A stretch of DNA of 64,000 bases from Nitrosomonadales bacterium (GTDB lineage: Bacteria; Pseudomonadota; Gammaproteobacteria; Burkholderiales; Gallionellaceae): positions 62,001 through 126,000 of the forward strand of contig JACRNY010000004.1 in NCBI GenBank assembly GCA_016214695.1. Direction: 5' to 3'. The position numbers and the translations under genes were made by a program. Positions 8,620 through 15,567 of the stretch are shown piece by piece; position 1 is the stretch's first letter, and the number at the start of each line of letters is the position of its first letter. Below the pieces are notes generated by a model. It was not told the origin of the DNA, did not search any database, and worked only from the letters and a program-made list of their open reading frames with translations.

Positions 8620-9533
8620 GCCGCGCTGTCGTCTTCGCGTACCACAATGTCGGGTACAGATGTTTGAACGTGCTACTGGCGCACGGCGTGGATGTGGCGC
8701 TGGTGGTGACCCACCGCGACAATCCGAAAGAGACCATCTGGTTCGAGAGCGTGCAAAAGCTGGCCGAATTGCACGGTATTCCGACCATCACGCCGGACAA
8801 CCCCAACGTACCCGAAGTGGAAGATCGCATCCGCGCCTTGCAGCCGGATTTCTACTTCTCGTTCTACTATCGCGAGATGCTGAAAGCGCCGCTGCTGGCC
8901 ATTCCCAAGCGCGGTGCGCTGAACATGCACGGCTCGCTGTTGCCCAAATATCGCGGGCGTGTGCCGGTGAATTGGGCGATAATCCGCGGCGAAACGGAAA
9001 CCGGCGCAACGCTGCACTACATGACCGAGAAGCCGGACAACGGCGACATCGTGGCGCAGCAGGCCGTGCCCATCCTGCCGAACGATACAGCGCACGAGGT
9101 GTTCCAGAAAGTCACCGTCGCGGCCGAGATGGCGCTGAATGATGTGCTGCCGGCGTTGCTGGCGGGGAAAGTCAAAGCCGAGAAACAAGACTTGAGCAAG
9201 GGCGCTTATTTCGGCGGGCGCAAGGCCGAAGACGGCATCATCGATTGGTCGCAGTCGGCGCTGGAGATACACAACCTGGTGCGCGCGGTGGCGCCGCCTT
9301 ATCCGGGTGCGATGACGCAGATGATGGGCAAGCCCATGCGTATCCTGCAGACACTGGTGAGCAAAGAGCAAGGCACGGGACGACCGGCCTTTTTCGTCAA
9401 GGATGGCAACGCCTGGGCGGATTGCGGCAACGGTGTGCTGCGCATCGTACGCTTCGAGCTGGACGGGATTGAGTTGAACGCGGCAGAGTTCGCGGCGCAG
9501 TACGGCACGGGAAAATTTGAATTTAATCGTTGA
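8616..9533 (+). CDS. arnA: ArnA formyltransferase domain as a separate protein
   Basis: 305-residue homologue of the N-terminal half of E. coli ArnA and of Met-tRNA formyltransferase. The catalytic Asn103, His105 and Asp141 are present in ALNMHGSLLP and KPDNGDIV. It formylates UDP-4-amino-4-deoxy-L-arabinose with N10-formyl-tetrahydrofolate. In enterobacteria this domain is fused to the oxidative decarboxylase; here the frame ends at 9533 and the decarboxylase starts as its own gene 10 bases later, so ArnA is split. It overlaps the arnC stop by ATGA. A general sugar formyltransferase is the alternative, but the context is decisive. Confidence 0.9.
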   Translation: MSRAVVFAYHNVGYRCLNVLLAHGVDVALVVTHRDNPKETIWFESVQKLAELHGIPTITPDNPNVPEVEDRIRALQPDFYFSFYYREMLKAPLLAIPKRGALNMHGSLLPKYRGRVPVNWAIIRGETETGATLHYMTEKPDNGDIVAQQAVPILPNDTAHEVFQKVTVAAEMALNDVLPALLAGKVKAEKQDLSKGAYFGGRKAEDGIIDWSQSALEIHNLVRAVAPPYPGAMTQMMGKPMRILQTLVSKEQGTGRPAFFVKDGNAWADCGNGVLRIVRFELDGIELNAAEFAAQYGTGKFEFNR

Positions 9534-9543
9534 GGAAATAAAA

Positions 9544-10587
9544 ATGAAGAAAGTACTGATCCTGGGTGTGAACGGCTTCATCGGCCACCATCTGTCCAAC
9601 CGCATCCTGGCCACCACCGACTGGGAAGTCTACGGCATGGACATGAGCACAGACCGCATCTCCGACCTGATCGGCAAGCCGCGCTTCCACTTCTTCGAAG
9701 GCGACATCACCATCAACAAGGAATGGGTCGAGTACCACGTCAAGAAATGCGACGTGATCCTGCCGCTGGTCGCCATCGCCACTCCTGCCACCTACGTGAA
9801 GCAGCCGCTGCGCGTGTTCGAACTGGACTTCGAAGCCAACCTGCCCATCGTGCGCGCCTGCGTGAAGTACAACAAACATCTGGTGTTCCCGTCCACATCC
9901 GAAGTCTACGGCATGTGCCATGACGAAGAGTTCGACCCGGACAACTCCGAACTGATCTGCGGCCCGATCAACAAGCCGCGCTGGATCTATTCCAACTCCA
10001 AGCAGCTGATGGATCGCGTGATCTGGGGCTACGGCATGCAGGACAACCTGAACTTCACCCTGTTCCGTCCGTTCAACTGGATCGGCGCCGGTCTGGATTC
10101 GATCAACACCCCGAAGGAAGGCAGCTCGCGCGTGGTGACCCAGTTCCTCGGCCACATCATCCGCGGCAACAACATCAGCCTGGTCGACGGCGGTCACCAG
10201 AAACGCGCCTTCACCTACATCGACGACGGCATCGATGCGCTGATGCGCATCATCGAGAACAAGGGCGGCGTCGCTACCGGCAAGATTTACAACATCGGCA
10301 ACCCGAGCAACAACCACTCCATTCGCGATCTGGCCGACATGATGATGAAACTGGCGAACGAGTACCCCGAGTACCGCGATTCCGCCAAAAAGGTCAAGAT
10401 CGTTGAAACCACCTCCGATGCCTACTACGGCAAAGGCTACCAGGACGTGCAGAACCGCGTGCCGAAGATCACCAACACCTGCGAAGACCTGGGCTGGAAG
10501 CCGACCACCACCATGCCGGACACACTGCGCAAGATCTTCGACGCCTACCGCAATCAGATCGCCGAAGCGCGCGGTCTGATCGATTAA
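9544..10587 (+). CDS. arnA: ArnA decarboxylase domain as a separate protein (UDP-glucuronate oxidative decarboxylase)
   Basis: 347-residue short-chain dehydrogenase/epimerase-fold enzyme. The NAD motif is GVNGFIGHHL (Gly8, Gly11, Gly14). The catalytic pair Ser119-Glu120 is in PSTSEVYG, and Tyr149/Lys153 are in YSNSKQ, all as in the ArnA C-terminal domain. It oxidises and decarboxylates UDP-glucuronate to UDP-4-keto-arabinose, the first committed step. I use the ATG at 9544, which has GAGGAAATAAAA ahead, rather than the in-frame ATG at 9517 inside the previous gene. Codon use is strongly biased to C-ending codons, suggesting high expression. The UDP-glucose dehydrogenase that feeds it is not in the window. 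Confidence 0.93.
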   Translation: MKKVLILGVNGFIGHHLSNRILATTDWEVYGMDMSTDRISDLIGKPRFHFFEGDITINKEWVEYHVKKCDVILPLVAIATPATYVKQPLRVFELDFEANLPIVRACVKYNKHLVFPSTSEVYGMCHDEEFDPDNSELICGPINKPRWIYSNSKQLMDRVIWGYGMQDNLNFTLFRPFNWIGAGLDSINTPKEGSSRVVTQFLGHIIRGNNISLVDGGHQKRAFTYIDDGIDALMRIIENKGGVATGKIYNIGNPSNNHSIRDLADMMMKLANEYPEYRDSAKKVKIVETTSDAYYGKGYQDVQNRVPKITNTCEDLGWKPTTTMPDTLRKIFDAYRNQIAEARGLID

Positions 10588-10590
10588 CGA

Positions 10591-10666
10591 CAGTGCTGAG
10601 TGCTGAGTAACGAGTGCTGAGGAAAATCCTCGCACTCGGAACTCGGTGCTCGGAACCCAGCACTCG
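10591..10666. repeat. Imperfect inverted repeat of GAGTGCTGAG units between arnA and arnD
   Basis: The 84-bp gap is almost entirely a repeat. Copies of GTGCTGAGT on the left face ACTCGG/GCACTCG units on the right. The core is a strong hairpin: CGAGTGC (10611-10617), one bulged T, GAGGA (10619-10623), a 3-base A loop, TCCTC (10627-10631) and GCACTCG (10632-10638). It ends 5 bases before the arnD ATG, and no clear ribosome site is visible there. A related repeat lies inside mutL near 16157-16236. Confidence 0.75.
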
Positions 10667-10671
10667 TATCC

Positions 10672-11568
10672 ATGAAGAAGATCGCCCTCAAGATCGACGT
10701 CGATACCTACCGCGGCACCCGTGAAGGCGTGCCGCGTCTGGTGGAGACGCTGCAACGCCATCACGCTCAAGCGAGCTTCTATTTTTCCCTGGGGCCCGAC
10801 CACACCGGTCGCGCCATCAAGCGCGTGTTCCGTCCCGGTTTCATGAAGAAGGTCTCGCGTACCTCCGTGGTCGAGCACTACGGCATCAAGACTTTGCTGT
10901 ACGGCACATTGCTGCCGGGACCGGACATCGGGCGCAATTGCGCCGATATCCTGCGCTCGGTGCGCGATGCAGGCTTCGAGGTCGGTATCCATTGCTACGA
11001 CCATATCCGCTGGCAGGATCATGTCGCCCACAAGGATGCCAAGTGGACGCAGCGCGAGATGCAGCGCGCGGTGGACCGCTTCACCGAGATCTTCGGCGAA
11101 GCGCCCAAGGCGCATGCGGCAGCAGGCTGGCAGACCAACCGCTATGCCTTGCGCCTGACCCAGAGCCTGGGCTTCGACTACAGCTCCGACGCCCGCGGTA
11201 CGCACCCCTTCATCCCGACCTGGGACGCCGAGATCATCGCCTGCCCGCAATTGCCCACCACCTTGCCGACGCTGGACGAACTCATCGGGCGCGACGGCAT
11301 CACCATCGACAACGTCGCCCAGCATCTGCTGGAGATGACAAAGACACCTTCTGACACGGGCCATGTCTACACTTTGCATGCCGAGCTGGAAGGGCAGAAA
11401 TGGATGCCGATCTTCGAGCAACTGCTGCAAGGCTGGCAGCAGCAGGGCTACGAACTGGTTTCCATGAAGCAATATCTGCAAGGTTTCAAGCCGGCAGACC
11501 TGCCCAGGCATGAGGTCAAGGCTGGAACTGTCGAAGGACGGAGCGGCACGCTGGCGGTCCAAGGCTAA
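10672..11568 (+). CDS. arnD: ArnD, 4-deoxy-4-formamido-L-arabinose-phosphoundecaprenol deformylase
   Basis: 298-residue NodB-type polysaccharide deacetylase. The metal-binding segments are IALKIDVDTYRGTREG (catalytic aspartates near the N-terminus) and FEVGIHCYDHIRWQDH (histidine motif). The late segment DTGHVYTLHAELEG supplies the catalytic histidine. ArnD removes the formyl group from the undecaprenyl-linked sugar, making transfer effectively irreversible before flipping. It is the last gene of arnC-arnA-arnA-arnD and is separated from the previous gene by the hairpin repeat. Length matches E. coli ArnD. Confidence 0.93.
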   Translation: MKKIALKIDVDTYRGTREGVPRLVETLQRHHAQASFYFSLGPDHTGRAIKRVFRPGFMKKVSRTSVVEHYGIKTLLYGTLLPGPDIGRNCADILRSVRDAGFEVGIHCYDHIRWQDHVAHKDAKWTQREMQRAVDRFTEIFGEAPKAHAAAGWQTNRYALRLTQSLGFDYSSDARGTHPFIPTWDAEIIACPQLPTTLPTLDELIGRDGITIDNVAQHLLEMTKTPSDTGHVYTLHAELEGQKWMPIFEQLLQGWQQQGYELVSMKQYLQGFKPADLPRHEVKAGTVEGRSGTLAVQG

Positions 11569-11623
11569 AGGTTATAAGCTTTCTGCCGAAACATCCTGCG
11601 TGGACGCAAATTCGGGGGAAGTT

Positions 11624-12475
11624 ATGCAACGACCGGAAATAAAGGGGCTGGATCATTGGGTGGTTTTTCTGACCCAGGCCGACATCCCGGTGCTGAAACA
11701 GACCGCGCGCGACCTTGCCGCCCTGCACGAAGACCAGAACAGACTCAGTGCCCGCAGCGTGGCAGGCGTCATCGCGGTCGACCCGATGATGACCGTCAAG
11801 CTGTTGCGCTATCTCCAGCAGAACAAACGCCGCAGCCAGACCAGCGAAGTCGCCCTGGTCGAACAGGCGCTCATCATGATGGGCGTCGAAGCCTTCTACA
11901 ACAAGATACCCGCCAGCCCGACCGTGCAGGAGATCATGACCGGTCATATGGATGCGATGGTGCAGCTGCTGCATGTCATCCACCGTTCCCACCGTGCTTC
12001 CGAATACGCCTATGACTGGGCAGTGCGCCTGAGCGACCTGCACTATGAGGAAGTGCGCATCGCTGCCTTGCTGCGCGACCTGGCCGAGATGCTGATGTGG
12101 TGTTTCGCTCCGCAGGAGATGCTGGGCATACGCTTCATCCAGCAGCAGGACAAAAGCCTGCGCAGCCGCGCCGTTCAGGAACAGGTGCTGGGTTTTTCCC
12201 TGATCGACCTGCAAAAGGCGCTGGTGCAGAAATGGGAGCTGCCGGAACTCTTGTTGATGCTGATGGATGAAACCAACAGCACCAAACCGCGCGTGCGCAA
12301 TGTCGCCCTGGCGGTCAATCTGGCGCGCCACTCTGCAAACGGCTGGGACGATGCAGCGTTGCCGGACGACTACAAGGACATCGCCGGCTTGTTGCGCATG
12401 AATCCGGAACAGGTGATGGTGATGGTCGGCGCCGATGCGGGCATCATTTGCGACCTGAGCAAGCCTCACGAATGA
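11624..12475 (+). CDS. HDOD-domain signalling protein
   Basis: 283-residue soluble protein with an HDOD domain over roughly residues 20-220. The N-terminal part has [20 protein letters not shown] and a helical [17 protein letters not shown] segment, characteristic of HDOD, which resembles HD phosphohydrolases but lacks the metal residues. HDOD proteins act in signalling or regulation; the partner here is unknown. The frame is open from 11510 inside arnD, but the ATG at 11624 has GGGGGAAG just ahead and starts [13 protein letters not shown], so I use it. It may be a tail of the arn operon. Its last 10 bases overlap the convergent miaA. Confidence 0.82.
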   Translation: MQRPEIKGLDHWVVFLTQADIPVLKQTARDLAALHEDQNRLSARSVAGVIAVDPMMTVKLLRYLQQNKRRSQTSEVALVEQALIMMGVEAFYNKIPASPTVQEIMTGHMDAMVQLLHVIHRSHRASEYAYDWAVRLSDLHYEEVRIAALLRDLAEMLMWCFAPQEMLGIRFIQQQDKSLRSRAVQEQVLGFSLIDLQKALVQKWELPELLLMLMDETNSTKPRVRNVALAVNLARHSANGWDDAALPDDYKDIAGLLRMNPEQVMVMVGADAGIICDLSKPHE

Positions 12476-13413
12476 GGCTGCAACTCCTTCTCTATCATCA
12501 GCCTGACCTGTAGTTCGAAGTCTGCCGACAGGCAATCCACGCCGATATTTTCCGTGCTGCGCAGCCAGGTGAGCTGGCGTTTGGCCAGCTGCCGCGTGGC
12601 GGCGATGCCTTTCTCCAATAACCCAGCTTCGTCGATCTCGCCTTCCAGAAACTCCCACGCCTGTCGGTAGCCGACGCAACGCATCGAAGTCATGTCGCGG
12701 TGCAGCGGATATTTCTCGCACAAGCCGCGCAGTTCATTCACCAGTCCGTCTTTCAGCATCTGCCCGAAGCGCACCGCGATGCGCTGGTGCAACACCGCGC
12801 GGTCGGAGGGGATGAGGGCGATGGGCAGGATGCGATAGGGCAGTTCATCCTGCTCCTGCTGCCGGATCAGTTCTGACATCGGCTTGCCCGAAACGAGATA
12901 GACCTCCATCGCCCGCTGGACGCGCTGCGTGTCGGTGCTGTGCAACCGCGCCGCTGTTTCGGCATCCACCTTGGCGAGTTCGGCATGCAGGTGTTCGATG
13001 CCATGCTGCGCGATGATCGCGTCCAGCCTGGCGCGCACCTCGGCATCAGCCTGCGGCAAGGGGCTCAGACCTTCGCGTAGCGCCTTGAAGTACAACATGG
13101 TGCCGCCCACCAGCAAAGGGATCTTGCCGCGCGCGGTGATATCCGCCATCAGGCGCAGGGCATCGCGGCGGAAGGCGGCAGCGGAATAGGCTTCGGTGGG
13201 AGCGATGATGTCGATGAGGTGATGCGGCGCGCGGGCGAGGGTGGCGGCATCCGGTTTGGCCGTGCCGATGTCCATGTCGCGGAACACCAGCGCCGAATCC
13301 ACGCTGATGAGTTCAACGGGCAAGTGTTGCACCAGTTCCACCGCAACTCCGGTCTTGCCGGAAGCGGTTGGGCCCATCAGGAAGATGGCGGGGGGCAACG
13401 AATGGCTCAACAT
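12466..13413 (-). CDS. miaA: tRNA dimethylallyltransferase
   Basis: 315-residue enzyme that isopentenylates A37 of tRNAs reading UNN codons. The P-loop is [11 protein letters not shown] (about residues 11-21), followed by [19 protein letters not shown], the substrate-binding [15 protein letters not shown] and the [12 protein letters not shown] segment, all MiaA hallmarks. [13 protein letters not shown] near the C-terminus contacts tRNA. In many proteobacteria miaA directly follows mutL; here the two are separated by a DUF2971-like gene and an MFS gene. A dispersed palindromic repeat begins 6 bases upstream of its ATG, leaving only a weak CGGAA as ribosome site. Confidence 0.96.
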   Translation of the reverse strand: MLSHSLPPAIFLMGPTASGKTGVAVELVQHLPVELISVDSALVFRDMDIGTAKPDAATLARAPHHLIDIIAPTEAYSAAAFRRDALRLMADITARGKIPLLVGGTMLYFKALREGLSPLPQADAEVRARLDAIIAQHGIEHLHAELAKVDAETAARLHSTDTQRVQRAMEVYLVSGKPMSELIRQQEQDELPYRILPIALIPSDRAVLHQRIAVRFGQMLKDGLVNELRGLCEKYPLHRDMTSMRCVGYRQAWEFLEGEIDEAGLLEKGIAATRQLAKRQLTWLRSTENIGVDCLSADFELQVRLMIEKELQPHS

Positions 13414-13418
13414 AAATT

Positions 13419-13481
13419 CCGTTCGTGGTGAGCCTGTCGAACCATGAACGACATGCCCTTCGACAGGCTCAGGGCGAACGG
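13419..13481. repeat. Dispersed palindromic repeat (CCGTTCG...CGAACGG family)
   Basis: Two facing units fill most of the 82-bp gap between the MFS gene and miaA. One is CCGTTCGTGGTGAGCCTGTC and onward to GAACG (13419-13450). The other starts CCCTTCGACAGGCTCAGGGC and ends CGAACGG (13456-13481). The CCTGTCGAA core recurs inside the MFS gene and, as a half unit, in tilS. This is a familiar class of proteobacterial intergenic repeat that reads as PFDKLRANG or RPELVEG when translated. Confidence 0.8.
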
Positions 13482-13495
13482 TTTAATAGAATTTC

Positions 13496-14875
13496 TCATG
13501 CCAATTCCCTATCCCGCGTCTCACGGCTGAAGTATGCAGCCAGCAAACTGATCGCCGCCGCCACCGAGATATACCCGCCCACCCAGCTCAATCCGCCGTG
13601 CTGCACCAGTTGCTGCGCGATGTAAGGCGCCAGCGATGCGCCGAGGATGCCGCCGAGGTTATAGGCCGTGCCCGCACCGGTATATCTGACTCTCGTCGGA
13701 AACAGCTCCGGCAGCAGCGCCCCCATCGGTGCAAAGGTCGCCCCCATCAGGAACAGCTCGATACTGAGGAATGCAGTGATGAGTACCGGGTCGCCGCTGC
13801 CCAGCATCGGCTCCATCAGAAAGCCGGACAGCAAAGCAGCACTGCCCGCGACGAGCAACACCGGGCGACGGCCATAACGGTCACCCGCCCACGCCGCCAG
13901 CGGCGTGGCGGCAGCCATGAAGATCACGGCGATGCACAACATGCCGAGGAAATCGGGGCGTGCGATGCCGAGTTTGGTCACGCCGTAGGAAAGCGAGAAC
14001 ACCGTGGTGATGTAGAACAATGCGTAGCACACCACCATCAGCAAGGCGCCCAGTACCAGCGGTTTCGAGTGATGTGCGAAGAGCTGCGCCAGCGGAATTC
14101 TTTTATCGTTCGCTCCCGCCACTTTTTCCCCGTTCGCCCTGAGCTTGTCGAAGGGTTGAACGGGTTGCCCTCCCGGTGCGCCGTTCGTTCCGTCGACAGA
14201 CTCAGGACGAACGGATTTGGCTTCCTGCATCGCCTTCAGAAACACCGGTGTCTCGGTCAATTTCATGCGCACATACAAACCGATCACCACCAGCACCGCA
14301 CTGGCCAGGAACGGAATGCGCCAGCCCCACTCGCGGAATGCCGCATCGTCGAGCAGGTTGGAGAGCAACAGGAAGCTGCCCACCGCGAACAGGAACCCGA
14401 CAGGCGGCCCAAGCTGCGGAAACATGCCGAACCAGCCGCGCTTGCCTGCTGGCGCATATTCCGCCGCCAGCAAAGCCGCGCCGCCCCATTCGCCACCGAG
14501 ACCGATGCCCTGGCCGAAGCGCAGCAGGCACAACAGCGCAGGCGCCACCCAGCCCACCATCTCGTAACTCGGCAGCACGCCGATCAAGGTGGTGGAGATA
14601 CCCATCACCAGCAGCGAAGCCACCAGCGTCGTCTTGCGCCCGATGCGGTCGCCGAAATGGCCGAACAGCAGCGCGCCGAACGGACGCGCGAGAAAGGCGA
14701 TGCCGAAAGTGAGGAAGGCGTTCAGCGCCTGCACCGCTGGGTCGCTGTTGGGAAAGAAGATCGGCCCGATCACCATCGCCACCGCAAGGCCGTAGATGTA
14801 GAAATCGTAGAACTCGATGGCGGTGCCGATGAAGGAGGCGAAGGCGATGCGGGTGGTATTTATTGAGTTGCTCAT
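13496..14875 (-). CDS. MFS transporter, metabolite:H+ symporter (MHS) subfamily
   Basis: 459-residue inner-membrane transporter with about 12 transmembrane helices. The N-terminal IGTAIEFYDFYIYG and the loop motif GHFGDRIGRKTTL are typical of the MHS group (ProP, KgtP, ShiA); GDRYGRRPVLL repeats the motif in the second half. Substrates in this group are small organic acids or osmolytes and cannot be assigned here. The central cytoplasmic loop after helix 6 is enlarged by about 30 residues (VRPESVDG through PFDKLRANGEK) encoded by a dispersed DNA repeat read in frame. It lies between miaA and the DUF2971-like gene on the same strand. Confidence 0.9.
   Translation of the reverse strand: MSNSINTTRIAFASFIGTAIEFYDFYIYGLAVAMVIGPIFFPNSDPAVQALNAFLTFGIAFLARPFGALLFGHFGDRIGRKTTLVASLLVMGISTTLIGVLPSYEMVGWVAPALLCLLRFGQGIGLGGEWGGAALLAAEYAPAGKRGWFGMFPQLGPPVGFLFAVGSFLLLSNLLDDAAFREWGWRIPFLASAVLVVIGLYVRMKLTETPVFLKAMQEAKSVRPESVDGTNGAPGGQPVQPFDKLRANGEKVAGANDKRIPLAQLFAHHSKPLVLGALLMVVCYALFYITTVFSLSYGVTKLGIARPDFLGMLCIAVIFMAAATPLAAWAGDRYGRRPVLLVAGSAALLSGFLMEPMLGSGDPVLITAFLSIELFLMGATFAPMGALLPELFPTRVRYTGAGTAYNLGGILGASLAPYIAQQLVQHGGLSWVGGYISVAAAISLLAAYFSRETRDRELA
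14130..14214. repeat. Paired 34-bp palindromic repeats inside the MFS gene
   Basis: Unit 1, 14130-14163, has outer arms CCGTTC and GAACGG and the core CTGAGCTTGTCGAAGGG. Unit 2, 14181-14214, has arms CCGTTCGT and ACGAACGG. They match the element between this gene and miaA. Translated on the minus strand they add the residues VRPESVDG and PFDKLRANG to the central loop without breaking the frame. Confidence 0.85.
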
Positions 14876-14895
14876 TCAAATTTTTCTTACAAAGA

Positions 14896-15552
14896 TTAGC
14901 CCCATAATTTTTCATTCCTTTGCCTTACAACTCTGAATGTTCTGAATGCAAGTCGAGCTTTAAATGTTTCCACCTCTGGAGCTAATTCTCCCAAGGCGAG
15001 ACTAATGTCTAATCTGGATAATTCTGATTTCGCACCAACGATCACACGCTTCAACTTTAGTTGATTGGAGAAGTCTGCAAAATAAAGACCAGTTTCTGGG
15101 TCTATATCTTCTAAGGTCACAAAGGATCGATATTCTTTTTCATATCTCCAGTGAGAATATTTTGTGAAAAGAAATTTTTTAGCTTCATCAATGGAAAGGC
15201 CCGCAGGGTTGCTCAGTTTCTCAAGGTTGGCCACAAGTCGATTTCTGGAATAAAACACTTTCCCTATGTGAATATCTGGGATCTCAAATCCAAGGCAAAG
15301 ACCAGAGTGCATTTGAGCATAATGGCTCCACATGACTGGATTACTCCATGCTTCGCTGAAGCATAGAAGCCCTCTATTTTTTGCCAGCTCAATTTTCATT
15401 TGTTCAAATACGTACCTGACCTTCTCATTTGACATTTCAATACCAAAGAGCTCAAAAGGATCATTTAGCTTTTGCAGTTCTGCAATCTTCAGTCTTCTTT
15501 TTTGAAGATTCTCAATTCCGTGTTTGGCATTTACAAAGTGATAAACAAGCAT
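14896..15552 (-). CDS. DUF2971-like protein, function unknown
   Basis: 218-residue soluble protein. YHFVNAKHGIENLQKRRLKI at the start, LNDPFELFG, LLCFSEAW, MWSHYAQMHSGLCLGFEI and WRYEKEYRSF follow the conserved order of DUF2971 proteins. The biochemical role is unknown; members often occur in variable regions and sometimes near defence genes, but nothing here shows that role. It is clearly more AT-rich than its neighbours, using AAA, TTT and ATT codons freely, which suggests recent horizontal acquisition. It sits 15 bases after mutL and 20 bases before the MFS gene, splitting the usual mutL-miaA pair. Confidence 0.75.
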   Translation of the reverse strand: MLVYHFVNAKHGIENLQKRRLKIAELQKLNDPFELFGIEMSNEKVRYVFEQMKIELAKNRGLLCFSEAWSNPVMWSHYAQMHSGLCLGFEIPDIHIGKVFYSRNRLVANLEKLSNPAGLSIDEAKKFLFTKYSHWRYEKEYRSFVTLEDIDPETGLYFADFSNQLKLKRVIVGAKSELSRLDISLALGELAPEVETFKARLAFRTFRVVRQRNEKLWG

Positions 15553-15567
15553 CTTGGTGGGGAGTTC

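Noticed and set aside
9523-11562. Long minus-strand frame across arnA-decarboxylase and arnD
   Set aside because: It is the mirror of strongly C/G-ending codons in two clear genes; its protein has no recognisable fold or start signal.
14896-15552. Phage-defence gene
   Set aside because: DUF2971-like sequence and AT-rich composition alone do not show defence, and no other defence gene is adjacent.
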